This document shows, piece by piece, positions 22,884 through 31,690 of a stretch of DNA of 37,815 nt; position 1 is the first letter of the stretch; every line of letters begins with the position of its first letter. Under the pieces are notes generated by a model. The model saw only the letters and a list, made by a program, of their open reading frames with translations. It made no database searches and was not told where the DNA came from. The DNA is from Phycisphaerales bacterium (GTDB lineage: Bacteria > Planctomycetota > Phycisphaerae > Phycisphaerales > UBA1924): positions 1 to 37,815 of the forward strand of contig WFPK01000091.1 in assembly GCA_015487555.1 (NCBI GenBank), read 5' to 3'. A program made the translations under genes and the position numbers.

Positions 22884-24458
22884 TTATGCGATCGCGTCAA
22901 GACCGAGATCGGTCCAGATCGAATCGGGTTGCTCGTGTTGGTGCTCATCGTCAGGCTCGGCGTCGAAGCGCTGGGCTCGATCTCGGTGCTGGGGCTGATC
23001 CTCGCCTGGATGCCCCGCATGATCTTGCGAGGCATCGCCTCCAAGCCGCGTTGCCGAATCGGGGTTGGGTGTGTTTGGCGAGAGGGTGTTTTCGACCTGA
23101 ATCTGATCGAGCTTGATCCCCTTGGATTGCAGATTCACACTCAGCTCTTTGATGCTCCTGGTGAGTAGCTCGGTTGCTTGGTCGGATGAAGTCTCAAAGC
23201 GGATGCCCAGCCCCGACCCGGTGTTCGCGTTGATGCGGATGCGGACTTCGCCCAGATGCCCGGGCGTGAGCTTGAGGGTCATCTCGCCTTTGCCCGAGCG
23301 GAGCAGCGATGCCAACCCGCGTTGAACCTGCGCCAGAACCTCTGCTCGCTTGGTCTCGCTGGGCATCTGGGAAGGCTTCATCCGCTCGACAAGCGAGCCC
23401 GGATTGGAATCGGGCTGCTGATTCCCGACCTGTCCGCCTTGGCTTGGATCAATACTCGCAACCGCCCGGATCGCTTGCTGGGACTGCCCGGTGGTGATCC
23501 CCGAGACCTGCCCGGCGTGCTGATTGGCCGATCCCCGGGCAGGCGGCGTCGGCAACGCGCCCGAGAGCGTCTGGGCGACCACGCCCGCAGCATCCACGCG
23601 CTGCCCAACCTGCTGCCCGGTCTGCTGCCCGGTCTGCTGCGATCCCTGATCCGACAGACTGATCGGGGTGGTTGATGGGATTGGCGGGGTTGGATCAAAC
23701 CGGATCACGCCGGGTTGAACGCCCGATGCATCCGTCGCAGGCTGATTGCGATTTGAACCCGCCCCATCCTGGAGCGAGAACGCTGCCCGGGGTGGTATGG
23801 GTTGATCGGCTTTAGATTGATCGGGTGCGACCTGCCGAGGCTCTGCGCCGGCTCCTGGGTGCTCGATGCGCCCGAGCCGAGTGTCCACCGCGATGGTGGT
23901 GGCATCTGCGCTCGACGCATGGGTCAGCGAGCGCACCAGGCTTTTGATGCTCAGCTTGGCCTGTTCGCTTTGGTTATTGAGCAGCCTCATCGACACCTCT
24001 TGGGCCTGGATCGCTTGTTCACCAGCCAACGCGCCAGGCGTACCGGGCTGATGGGCCAAAGCAAGCTCAGCAGCAGCGTCGTCCGCCTGCTCATCCATCG
24101 GCGTATCGGATGATTGCTCTGCGGGACGATCCGTCTTTGCGGATCCGTCCGCATCGGATTGGGGGTCGGATGCACCCTGCTCATTCGCCTCCGATGCCGA
24201 GCCCGATTCGTCAGCAGCTGAAGAATCCGCAGAGGTTGAATCGGACTCATCGCTCGATTGGTTCTTGGCTTCAGCTTCGTCGGCATCTTGTCGATCGGCG
24301 ATCTGCTGAGCAGCTGAAGCATCCGAATCCGATCCAAAGGCCTGCATCACCTGCGCAAACCCACGCGCATCCGATGCGCCGCCTGTGCGCACAAACCGCG
24401 TGCTCAGCGTTGGGTCATTGGTGAGTGATTGCGTGTTGTTGAATGGATTGGTCTGCAT
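22884..24458 (-). CDS. fliK: Flagellar hook-length control protein FliK
   Basis: A 524-residue secreted ruler protein. The C-terminal FliK domain (about 370-470) is recognisable: EMTLKLTPGHLGEVRIRINA, then GIRFETSSDQATELLTRSI and LSVNLQSKGIKLDQIQVE. The first 360 residues are low complexity, rich in Ala, Asp, Ser, Gln and Pro, and contain a tandem QQTG repeat, as expected for an unfolded ruler. The tail after the domain is His/Asp/Gln-rich. It shares a TAATG junction with the MotE-like gene upstream and with flgD downstream (if the 22884 start is used). Confidence 0.94.
   Translation of the reverse strand: MQTNPFNNTQSLTNDPTLSTRFVRTGGASDARGFAQVMQAFGSDSDASAAQQIADRQDADEAEAKNQSSDESDSTSADSSAADESGSASEANEQGASDPQSDADGSAKTDRPAEQSSDTPMDEQADDAAAELALAHQPGTPGALAGEQAIQAQEVSMRLLNNQSEQAKLSIKSLVRSLTHASSADATTIAVDTRLGRIEHPGAGAEPRQVAPDQSKADQPIPPRAAFSLQDGAGSNRNQPATDASGVQPGVIRFDPTPPIPSTTPISLSDQGSQQTGQQTGQQVGQRVDAAGVVAQTLSGALPTPPARGSANQHAGQVSGITTGQSQQAIRAVASIDPSQGGQVGNQQPDSNPGSLVERMKPSQMPSETKRAEVLAQVQRGLASLLRSGKGEMTLKLTPGHLGEVRIRINANTGSGLGIRFETSSDQATELLTRSIKELSVNLQSKGIKLDQIQVENTLSPNTPNPDSATRLGGDASQDHAGHPGEDQPQHRDRAQRFDAEPDDEHQHEQPDSIWTDLGLDAIA
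23610..23640 (-). repeat. 12-bp tandem repeat in fliK (QQTG units)
   Basis: Two perfect CTGCTGCCCGGT units (plus-strand reading) plus a partial third encode GQQT repeats in the FliK ruler region. Confidence 0.85.
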
Positions 24459-25150
24459 TATTGATTGGTCTCATCGGCTGGCGTGGTTCCAATCCCACGC
24501 AGCCGAATGGACTCAAGCAAATTCGCTGCCAACTCTTCCTCGCCTGCTTTGATGAACTCGGTCATGATCGCTGTCCGCACCCGGTCGTCCATCGAACTCA
24601 GGTAGGTGATAACCTCTTCGGTTTTCTCGTCGGTCAGGAGGGTGCTCAGGATCGTTTTGGCATCCTTTGGTTTCATCCCCGCGATCGAGGCGAGCGATTT
24701 CTTGAACTGTTTGCCGCCTTCGAGCCCGGCGAGGCGCTGGCGCATCTGTTCGAACGCCTCTTTTTCCTGTTCAAACGCAAGCCGATCCTGCTCGACGAGC
24801 TGGCGCTCTCGGCGGAGGGTTGCCTGGAGGTCTTTGACCTCGCGTTTCATGCGCTCGAGCCTTTGGCGGTCGATCTGGGTCATCTCGACCCGCACCTTGT
24901 TGCGTTCTTGGGTGTTCAATGCGAGCTCGGGGAGCGGTTTTTCCTGTTCTGCAAGCTCTTTTTCGATCTTTGCCTGCTCGGCTTTGAGCTTGGCCTGCTC
25001 GACTTCGACGGGCTCGATGAACAGCTCGGTCATGCTCAGGATGCGGGCTTTGTCCACGCGCCCCGACGAAAAGAGCCACCCTGCGCCTGCAAAGACCGCC
25101 AGGAGGTTGATGATGGCGACGATGAGGATTGCTTTGATGAGTTTTTTCAT
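24458..25150 (-). CDS. MotE/YlxF-like flagellar coiled-coil membrane protein
   Basis: A 230-residue protein between fliJ and fliK. An N-terminal transmembrane anchor (about 5-28, LIKAILIVAIINLLAVFAGA) is followed by a long charged coiled coil (about 45-140). A C-terminal helical domain resembles MgtE-N (SLASIAGMKPKDAKTILSTL then MDDRVRTAIMTEFIKAG). This layout is that of the MotE/YlxF group found beside fliJ in many flagellar operons. The Sinorhizobium member is a chaperone for a motor protein, so a stator or assembly role is plausible. It overlaps fliJ by 4 bases and shares a TAATG junction with fliK, so it is surely made with them. Confidence 0.85.
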   Translation of the reverse strand: MKKLIKAILIVAIINLLAVFAGAGWLFSSGRVDKARILSMTELFIEPVEVEQAKLKAEQAKIEKELAEQEKPLPELALNTQERNKVRVEMTQIDRQRLERMKREVKDLQATLRRERQLVEQDRLAFEQEKEAFEQMRQRLAGLEGGKQFKKSLASIAGMKPKDAKTILSTLLTDEKTEEVITYLSSMDDRVRTAIMTEFIKAGEEELAANLLESIRLRGIGTTPADETNQ

Positions 25151-25608
25151 AGTTGGATCTCGTCATTTCGGCCAAAGCGCATCACGCTCATTTCGTCCAG
25201 ATCGTGCGATTCTTTCCGCTCGATCGCTTGTTTGAATGCTTCGAGCTGTTGATCTCGAAGGAGCTCGACCGCTTTTCGCCGGGCTGCTGCTTGGGCGAGT
25301 TCTTGGCGGGCGAGCTGAATCTTGCGAAACACCCCGGCGAGTTCGAGCACGATCCGCTGGGCTTGAAAGTTGTGCTTGAGCGAAGCGCCCGCCTGCATTT
25401 TGACCGCTCGTAGATCAACCCGTTGTCCGCCCATCAGCGCTTGGCTCAGTGTGGCCCGTTCATCCTCCATCATCTGTTGACAGGTGCGTATACGCGATTC
25501 CAATGCCAAACGCTCACGCTCGAGTTCGGCGACGACCCGTTGCTTGTCGCGCTCTTCACGCTCACGCTGATCGAGCACGGGTTGGAGTTTGAATCGGAAT
25601 CGAGGCAT
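25147..25608 (-). CDS. fliJ: Flagellar export chaperone FliJ
   Basis: A 153-residue all-helical coiled-coil protein, the usual size for FliJ, which links the FliI ATPase to FlhA and cycles export chaperones. It begins MPRFRFKLQPVLDQREREER, the typical FliJ N-terminus. ATG 25608 is preferred over the GTG two codons upstream because GGTAGG lies just ahead of it. It follows fliI after 17 bases and overlaps the MotE-like gene by 4 bases. Confidence 0.93.
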   Translation of the reverse strand: MPRFRFKLQPVLDQREREERDKQRVVAELERERLALESRIRTCQQMMEDERATLSQALMGGQRVDLRAVKMQAGASLKHNFQAQRIVLELAGVFRKIQLARQELAQAAARRKAVELLRDQQLEAFKQAIERKESHDLDEMSVMRFGRNDEIQL

Positions 25609-25625
25609 ATGCACCTACCGGAGCT

Positions 25626-27053
25626 CTAGAACTGCTGAGGCTGCTGGGATTGCTGGGATTGCTGGGATTGAGGCTGATTCAGATGGGCCAATGCCCGACG
25701 CTGCTGGATCATCTCGCCAGACTGGAGCGCGAGCTTGACCATCATGTCGCAGGCGGGTTGGAACTGGGCTTGTTCGTTGGTCCGCTGTTGGAGCAGCTCG
25801 TTGATGACCTCGATCATGTCGATCGCAGTGTCGGCTTCGGGGTTCGATCCCGAGGCGTACGCCCCGATCTGGAGCAAATCCTCGACCTCGCGATACGCTG
25901 CGATGAGTTTGGCGATCTGCAAACGCCCAGCGATGTGTCCGCTCTGGGAGACATCGCCCGCGACGCGCGAGACCGAATCGAGCACATCAATCGCAGGAAA
26001 ATGCCCCTTGTTTGCCAGTTTTCGACTCAGCACAATGTGCCCATCGAGAATCCCGCGGGCCGCGTCGGAGATCGGTTCGGTCAGGTCGTCGCCTTCGACG
26101 AGAATCGTGTAGAGCCCGGTGATCGAACCCGATCGCCCGTTGGGCAGCTGAATACTCCCAGCCCGCTCAAGCAAGGTCGCCAGCGTCGAGAACACCGAGG
26201 GGGTGTACCCTTTGGTCGCCGGAGGCTCGCCGACACTGAGCCCGACCTGGCGCTGGGCATGGGCGAACCGCGTCACCGAGTCCATCATGAGCAGCACATC
26301 GTTTCCCAGGTCTCGGAAATACTCGGCTGCGGTGCTCGCGAGCTTGGCTGCCCGAATCCGAAGCAAGGGCGATTCGTCACTGGTCGCCACGATCACCACC
26401 GATCGTTTGAGTCCTTCTTCGCCGAGCGAATGCTCGATGAAATCGAGCACCTCGCGCCCGCGTTCGCCGATCAGGGCGATGACATTGATATCGGCATCGG
26501 TCCCGCGTGCGATCTGCCCAAGCAGGGTCGATTTGCCCACGCCCGGCCCGGCGAAGATACCCAGGCGTTGCCCGCGACCCACCGGCGTCATCAGATCAAT
26601 CGAACGCACCCCGGTGCGCATGGGCTCGGTGATCCGCTTGCGGCTCATCGGGCTGATCGGCGCTGGATTAATCGGACAGTTCACCGATTCGGTGATCGGG
26701 CCCAGATTGTCGATCGGATGCCCGAGCCCGTTGATGACCCGCCCGAGCATTTTGGTTGAGATCGGCGCAGCCTGATAGACCTGCTTGAGCACAACGGAGG
26801 CGCCGGGGATGATCCCGGTGGTGTCGGCCAAAAGCATAACGATGGTGTGCGCTCCTTCAAATCCGACCACCTCGCCGGCGATTTTGTGCTTGATCCCGGC
26901 CTGGGCAGGCGATCCGATTTCAACAAGTGATCCGATCGGCACCGACAGATCCGTCGCCAGCACCGTCAACCCGCGGACCGAGCTCACCCGCCCCGATATC
27001 CCCATCGGCTCGATGTGATCGAGCGCCTCGTGCTCGGGGAGAAACAAACTCAC
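25626..27053 (-). CDS. fliI: Flagellum-specific ATP synthase FliI
   Basis: A 475-residue export ATPase homologous to the F1 beta subunit. Walker A GPGVGKST is at about 169-176, followed by ALIGERGREVLDFIEHSL, the Walker B strand DVLLMMDSVTRFAHAQRQVG and GEPPATKGYTPSVFSTLATL. All catalytic parts are intact. The start is GTG 27053, overlapping the fliH stop by 4 bases (GTGA). The C-terminal extension after residue 455 is a Gln/Ser repeat (QSQQSQQSQQPQQF) coded by a 9-bp tandem repeat; the rest has the standard 440-residue length. Confidence 0.97.
   Translation of the reverse strand: MSLFLPEHEALDHIEPMGISGRVSSVRGLTVLATDLSVPIGSLVEIGSPAQAGIKHKIAGEVVGFEGAHTIVMLLADTTGIIPGASVVLKQVYQAAPISTKMLGRVINGLGHPIDNLGPITESVNCPINPAPISPMSRKRITEPMRTGVRSIDLMTPVGRGQRLGIFAGPGVGKSTLLGQIARGTDADINVIALIGERGREVLDFIEHSLGEEGLKRSVVIVATSDESPLLRIRAAKLASTAAEYFRDLGNDVLLMMDSVTRFAHAQRQVGLSVGEPPATKGYTPSVFSTLATLLERAGSIQLPNGRSGSITGLYTILVEGDDLTEPISDAARGILDGHIVLSRKLANKGHFPAIDVLDSVSRVAGDVSQSGHIAGRLQIAKLIAAYREVEDLLQIGAYASGSNPEADTAIDMIEVINELLQQRTNEQAQFQPACDMMVKLALQSGEMIQQRRALAHLNQPQSQQSQQSQQPQQF
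25642..25668 (-). repeat. 9-bp tandem repeat at the fliI 3' end
   Basis: Three perfect TGCTGGGAT units (plus-strand reading) encode SQQ repeats in the extra C-terminal tail of FliI. Confidence 0.88.
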
Positions 27054-27850
27054 GCGGCATCACCCTTGGGCAGATCGTCGATCGAGTCTTGGGCACTCTC
27101 GAGCATTTGGGAATCCTCAGGCTTAATCTGCCCGGCCTCCCCAACATCTTCCCCGGTGGGCAAGAGTGCACTGATGATCCGATCGAGCTGGGTGGTGATC
27201 GACGCGTCGATGATGCCACCCGATGGAGTCCTGGCCACGCACGATCCGGGCTCGAGCGAAGGATCAGTCACCACCTGGGCGTGTTCGCAGGCAGCGAACC
27301 GCTCGATCATCTTGGGCAACTGGGCCTGGGCCAGTTCGATATCGCCAGGATGCACCGCAAGCACCAATCGGGTCGATTCGGTCATGCTCGAGAGGATCGC
27401 TTCCATCTCGTTGAGTACCACCGATGGATCAAGCTCGATCACCCTTCGCGTCACCCGCTGGGCGATCTGCGCGCCCAGCTCGACGATCTGCGTGCGGGCT
27501 TGTTCGAGCATGGTGTCTCGTTGCTGCTCGAACCCATCGAGCTGGGCGATCCACATCTGCGAGAGCTGATCGAGCAGCTGGGCCTGCGCTGCGCGAGCTT
27601 CTTCGATCCCTTTGGCGACCCCCTCGGCGAGCCCTTGCTCGAATCCCTCTTTGTACCCCTGATCGCGCCCATCATTGGTTGCGCTCGAGATGAGCTGATC
27701 GCGCTGGGCGTGTGCATCGCGGAGGATCTGGTTGGCCTGTGCGTTGGCTGCCTCGATCACCGCCTGCCCGCGCTTTTCAAGATCATGAAGATCGAGCACG
27801 AGCGCATCGCGTGTGTATTGCTCGATATCTGCCCGTTTGATCAATCCCAT
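27050..27850 (-). CDS. fliH: Flagellar assembly protein FliH
   Basis: A 266-residue regulator of the FliI ATPase. The start at 27850 gives MGLIKRADIEQYTRDALVLD; the frame is open 10 codons further up without support. A long charged helix with a GxxxG-type run (GYKEGFEQGLAEGVAKGIEE, about 66-85) is the FliH hallmark. The C-terminal domain (about 130-240) with RVIELDPSVVLNEMEAILSS and VVTDPSLEPGSCVARTPSGG resembles the V-ATPase E subunit, including the conserved GG-containing strand. GGGAG precedes the start. It overlaps fliI by 4 bases. Confidence 0.92.
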   Translation of the reverse strand: MGLIKRADIEQYTRDALVLDLHDLEKRGQAVIEAANAQANQILRDAHAQRDQLISSATNDGRDQGYKEGFEQGLAEGVAKGIEEARAAQAQLLDQLSQMWIAQLDGFEQQRDTMLEQARTQIVELGAQIAQRVTRRVIELDPSVVLNEMEAILSSMTESTRLVLAVHPGDIELAQAQLPKMIERFAACEHAQVVTDPSLEPGSCVARTPSGGIIDASITTQLDRIISALLPTGEDVGEAGQIKPEDSQMLESAQDSIDDLPKGDAA

Positions 27851-27889
27851 CGCGCCAACTCCCTGCGTCGATCGTGCCACCTGAGCAGA

Positions 27890-28930
27890 TCAGACAATCA
27901 TTTCCCCGTCGCCGCCTCGTCCTTCGATCATGACATCGCCGGATTCTTCCAGACGACGCACGATATCCACGATGCGCTGCTGAGAAGCTTCGACATCTGA
28001 GACACGCACCGGGCCCATAAACTCCATGTCCTCTTGCACCATCGCAGCAGCTCGTTCGGACATATTGGTAAAAATCTTCTTCTGAAGCTGTTCCGATGCG
28101 GTCTTGAGCGCCAACGAGAGCTCGTCGTTCTCGATCTCTTTGAGTACCGCCTGGATGCCTTTGTCGTTGACGAGCTTGATGTCCTCGAAGACGAACATCA
28201 GTCGGCGGATCTCTTCGACCAGATCGGGATCGTCGGATTCGAGCCCTTCCATGATCGTCTTCTCGGTCGCGCGATCGGTGAGATTGAGGATTTCCGAAAC
28301 CGTCGGCACGCCCCCGGCCTTCTCCATGCTCTGCATCAGCATGTTGCTCAATCGGCTCTCGAGCCCTTGCTCGACCTCGCGGATGACCTCGGGGTTGGTC
28401 TGCTCCATGTTGGCGATGCGTTTGATGACTTCGAGCTGTTTCTCCATCGCAAGCCCCGCGAGAATCTCCGAAGCTTTGTGATGAGAGAGATGACAGAGGA
28501 TCAGCGCGATGGTCTGGGGATGTTCATCCTGGATAAAGGTCAGCAGGTTGTCGGATTCGGCGCGTTGAAGAAAACTAAAAGGCGTTTTTTGAACCTGAGT
28601 CTGAATCTGCGAGAGCAGCCGTTCTGCGGTCCCGGGTTCGAGCGAGTTGAGCAGCAGGGTCTTGGCATAAGAGAGCGAACCCTCGTTGGCATACTGCGAG
28701 GCGATGGAGATGCTGTAGAACTCTTCGATGACCTCGTTCTGAATATGATCGGGCACACGCCCAAGGCTTGCCAGCTCACGCGTGACCTCTTCGACCTTGC
28801 TCGAGGGCATATGGCGAAGCACATCGGCTGCCGAGTCTGAACCGATCGCCAGCAGCAGGATCGCTGCCTTAGTCATCCCGTCAAGCTCTTTGATGTCCTC
28901 TGGAAATGGTTCGTTTGGTTTGCGTGCCAT
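27890..28930 (-). CDS. fliG: Flagellar motor switch protein FliG
   Basis: A 346-residue C-ring protein that contacts the stator. N-terminal domain residues DGMTKAAILLLAIGSDSAAD bind the MS-ring. The middle domain holds the conserved EHPQ motif at about 136-139 (FIQDEHPQTIALILCHLSHH). The C-terminal torque helix reads MFVFEDIKLVNDKGIQAVLK with alternating charges, followed by LALKTASEQLQKKIFTNMSE. All landmarks are present at the expected spacing. It follows fliF after 36 bases. Confidence 0.97.
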   Translation of the reverse strand: MARKPNEPFPEDIKELDGMTKAAILLLAIGSDSAADVLRHMPSSKVEEVTRELASLGRVPDHIQNEVIEEFYSISIASQYANEGSLSYAKTLLLNSLEPGTAERLLSQIQTQVQKTPFSFLQRAESDNLLTFIQDEHPQTIALILCHLSHHKASEILAGLAMEKQLEVIKRIANMEQTNPEVIREVEQGLESRLSNMLMQSMEKAGGVPTVSEILNLTDRATEKTIMEGLESDDPDLVEEIRRLMFVFEDIKLVNDKGIQAVLKEIENDELSLALKTASEQLQKKIFTNMSERAAAMVQEDMEFMGPVRVSDVEASQQRIVDIVRRLEESGDVMIEGRGGDGEMIV

Positions 28931-28966
28931 GATTTGGTGTGCTTTGTGCTCGATTCTGCGTGTTGG

Positions 28967-30667
28967 TTACTCGGCGGGCTCGGCCCATCGCTCGACAAGC
29001 CCGGCAGCCGAGGCTGGGTCCTGGTTGATCAGTTCGGTGACTTGATCTCGGAGTTGCTGGACTTGGATAATCTGGTCGTCAATCTCGATACCTGTCATCA
29101 CATGCTCGCCTTCGCTGGCTTCGCCGACAAGATCACCAACCGCTTCGAGATGGGGCGGCACGCCGACGAGCTCCTGAGCGCTGGGCAGCTCGATCTTCTT
29201 GCTCGATCGCTTGACCATCAACAGCATCATCGCCAACGAGATAAACGCGAGTACCCCGACGAGCGCTGTTTCGATGAGCTTCCCTGATGATCCCAAAGCA
29301 CCACCACCGCCGCCGCCAGCGAGTGATCCCATGAATCCAACGCTCTGAATCGCCCCCCCGCTGCCGATCATCGCACCCAGGGGCGCCATCGAAACCATGA
29401 GCGAGCCTTGGATTGATTGCCCGTCGGGCCCAACGCTCACCAGGTGAGGCTGAATCAGACGCTCGAAGACGCTCTTTTCCGACTCAAAGAAGCTCTTGGC
29501 CTCATCGCTGGTGACCGGCTCGGGCTCTTCGCCCTCGACAACCGGGCGAGATCGTTCGATGATGCTTTCGACATATTCCTGCGGAATGATGACGGAGGCG
29601 CTGAGCTGTGTGGGCATCCCCCGGGGGTCTTCCACGCTCTTGGTGCGTTGACCAATCGCATTCTGAAACTGCTTGTCAGCGGTGACATCGGTATTCGAAG
29701 TGCCTGATCCCCCCCCGGAGTTGATCGCGACCGCTTGGTTCGAGCGGACGCCGGGCTCGGCGCCGGGGCTCGTTTGCGTGACGCTCTGATCGCTTGCCGA
29801 GTCGCTCGTGAGCAACTCGGCGACTGTCCCTTCGCCTTTGGGGAGGTAGTAGTTTTCGGTTGATCGCACCTTGGTGATATCCACTCGGGCGGTGATCGAG
29901 ACGACGACGCCTGGGATATGCCCGAAGAGTCCTTCGATTTTCTGCTTGGTGTGTTTTTCGACCTGGGCTGCGTATTCGAGGTATCGCGAGGAGGATTGGG
30001 CATCTTCGCTCGAGGTCACGCGGGCGCGCCCGGTTGAGCCATCAATGACCTGCACATTGGCGGGGACCAATCCTGAGACTGCGCCCGAGACGGTGCGTGC
30101 TGCTGCATCGACGGTACTTTGGGAAACCGACCCGCCAGATCGGGTAAAGAGCGTCACCGAAGCGGTCGGCGCCCGCGAAGCCCTGCCGAGCCCGGACGCC
30201 TGAGGCACATCAAGAATCACACTGGCCTTGTTGATCCCCGAGAAGTTCGAGATGATGCGTGAGAGTTCATTCTGGAGTGCGATGTGAAGCTGTTGACGAT
30301 GCTGGGCGTTTGATGCTTTCCAATCCTGCGATTCGATCAGGTTATTGAAAAGCAAGGTGGTATCACCGGGGAGCTGACCGGCCTCGGCGAGGTAGGACAA
30401 GGCGTATCGCTGTTGCGCTGCGGGAATCACCAGACGCCCATCGACGACCTTGGCATCGAACCCGCCGCTCTGGAGCGCCTGGACGGTCTGGTTCTGCCCA
30501 TCGGCAGCCATCAGATCAACAAGGGCGGGTTTGGCGGTGTATTGGGTGACGAGAAAGAGGGTCATGACAGCAATGACCGTGAGTGACGCGAGCAAAAGCT
30601 TCTGCGACGCGGTCATCTTGCCGACCTGCTCTTGGATATTGGCCATTACCTGGCGTACTTGGTCCAT
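28967..30667 (-). CDS. fliF: Flagellar MS-ring protein FliF
   Basis: A 566-residue protein if started at ATG 30667, chosen because AGGAGG lies 10 bases upstream; ATG 30712 or GTG 30718 would add 15-17 residues. The first transmembrane helix is at about 24-42, the ring-building motifs RBM1-3 follow (for example LQNELSRIISNFSGINKASV, LEYAAQVEKHTKQKIEGLFG and IPGVVVSITARVDI). The second helix is at about 464-485 and the C-terminal FliG-binding tail ends in a helix (QQLRDQVTELINQDPASAAG). A Gly-rich loop precedes the second helix. Gap to fliE is 188 bases. Confidence 0.96.
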   Translation of the reverse strand: MDQVRQVMANIQEQVGKMTASQKLLLASLTVIAVMTLFLVTQYTAKPALVDLMAADGQNQTVQALQSGGFDAKVVDGRLVIPAAQQRYALSYLAEAGQLPGDTTLLFNNLIESQDWKASNAQHRQQLHIALQNELSRIISNFSGINKASVILDVPQASGLGRASRAPTASVTLFTRSGGSVSQSTVDAAARTVSGAVSGLVPANVQVIDGSTGRARVTSSEDAQSSSRYLEYAAQVEKHTKQKIEGLFGHIPGVVVSITARVDITKVRSTENYYLPKGEGTVAELLTSDSASDQSVTQTSPGAEPGVRSNQAVAINSGGGSGTSNTDVTADKQFQNAIGQRTKSVEDPRGMPTQLSASVIIPQEYVESIIERSRPVVEGEEPEPVTSDEAKSFFESEKSVFERLIQPHLVSVGPDGQSIQGSLMVSMAPLGAMIGSGGAIQSVGFMGSLAGGGGGGALGSSGKLIETALVGVLAFISLAMMLLMVKRSSKKIELPSAQELVGVPPHLEAVGDLVGEASEGEHVMTGIEIDDQIIQVQQLRDQVTELINQDPASAAGLVERWAEPAE

Positions 30668-30788
30668 CGCTCTTTGGCCTCCTGCCACGAATCGGCGCAA
30701 TCCTTGCACCATCGACACGCGAGAACCGCGCCGACGCAGGCATCATCGGCCGATGCGCGCGCTCAACTTGACAACACAGGCGTACTTT

Positions 30789-30825
30789 TTATCGGAATAT
30801 GAAGTTGTGCAGAACTTGCGCACAA
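30789..30825 (-). promoter_or_regulatory. TCCGATAA box and inverted repeat upstream of fliF
   Basis: The fliE-fliF gap holds TCCGATAA on the minus strand (30796-30789) and, just upstream, an inverted repeat TTGTGC / GCACAA (30805-30810 and 30820-30825, 9-base loop). A sigma-28-like -35 is missing. It could be an operator, an mRNA hairpin or chance. Confidence 0.3.
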
Positions 30826-30855
30826 GACAGAAAATCAGCGCCCAAAGCCAATGGG

Positions 30856-31170
30856 TCAGACCCGCATCTGCTTGACTTCGTTGTAGGCTTCCATCACCTG
30901 ATTGCGCATCGCCTGGAGCATTTTGAATGCGGTATCGGCCTGGTCAGTCGCCGCGATCACGCCTTCGAGGTCTTGACGCTTGCCGCTCATGTAGTCCTCA
31001 GCCGCCTTGCCCGCATCCGCCTGGAGCGCACTGACCTCTTTGAGGTTGTCCATCAGCATTGACTTGAAGCTCGGGCCTTGCGCATTGCCATGCTGATTCC
31101 CCTGCCCGCCTTGCAACGGGAGCGGATTGGTGTTGCCTGCGCCTGAGATGAGTCCGAGTGGGTCGCTCAT
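30856..31170 (-). CDS. fliE: Flagellar MS-ring/rod junction protein FliE
   Basis: A 104-residue protein, standard for FliE, which joins the rod to the MS-ring. The N-terminal 30 residues are Gly/Asn/Gln-rich. The helical core matches the family: SFKSMLMDNLKEVSALQADA, GKAAEDYMSGKRQDLEGVIA and FKMLQAMRNQVMEAYNEVKQ at the C-terminus. It lies after flgB and flgC as in many operons. The 79-base gap before it contains a direct repeat of TACTGATCGTC-like sequence (31203-31224). Confidence 0.95.
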   Translation of the reverse strand: MSDPLGLISGAGNTNPLPLQGGQGNQHGNAQGPSFKSMLMDNLKEVSALQADAGKAAEDYMSGKRQDLEGVIAATDQADTAFKMLQAMRNQVMEAYNEVKQMRV

Positions 31171-31249
31171 GATTGAAATCCGTTTCTCAAGTCTGAATCA
31201 AATACTGATCGTCTACTGATCGTCAAAGACCTCTTCGCGTACGAGTATA

Positions 31250-31651
31250 TCAGGCAAGGAGCCTCAATGCCTGGGCCATCATGCTCTTGGTTGCCTCGGC
31301 AGCGATCACATTGGCCTCGTAGGCCCGCGAGGCCTGAAGCCCGTTGACCCATTCCGAGGTCGTATCAATATCGGGCACCATGATGTACCCGTTGGCGTCT
31401 GCATTTGGATGCCCTGGGCGATGCTCTGGTTTGAGTGCACCTTCCTGAATTTGAATATCGGAGACCTCAACCCCCCGCAGCTGGCCATCGGATCCCGCAG
31501 GCGAGAGCATCGCTGCCCGGCGCAGATAGGGCTCGTATTCGCCTTTGGCATTCTCGATCGAGTTGGCGTTGGCAATGTTGTTGGCGATCACCGCCATGCG
31601 TGTCCGCTGAGCGACCATGCCTGAAGTTGAGATATCAAGTGTGCCATACAT
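31250..31651 (-). CDS. flgC: Flagellar proximal rod protein FlgC
   Basis: A 133-residue rod protein. It begins MYGTLDISTSGMVAQRTRMA and carries the rod-family motif VIANNIANANSIENAKGEYE, with the usual YRR replaced by YLRR. The C-terminal helix (ASRAYEANVIAAEATKSMMA then QALRLL) is typical. AGGA lies ahead of the start. A 14-bp palindrome (GCTCTTTCAAGAGC) sits in the 39-base gap between flgB and flgC. Confidence 0.96.
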   Translation of the reverse strand: MYGTLDISTSGMVAQRTRMAVIANNIANANSIENAKGEYEPYLRRAAMLSPAGSDGQLRGVEVSDIQIQEGALKPEHRPGHPNADANGYIMVPDIDTTSEWVNGLQASRAYEANVIAAEATKSMMAQALRLLA

Positions 31652-31690
31652 GGGGTTTGTTTCCTGTTCAAGCTCTTTCAAGAGCACTGG

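Noticed and set aside
25650..26759. 369-residue plus-strand frame antisense to fliI
   Set aside because: FliI is unambiguous on the other strand; this frame has no family resemblance or ribosome site.
26927..28000. 357-residue plus-strand frame antisense to fliI and fliH
   Set aside because: It covers two recognisable genes on the opposite strand and has shadow-like composition.
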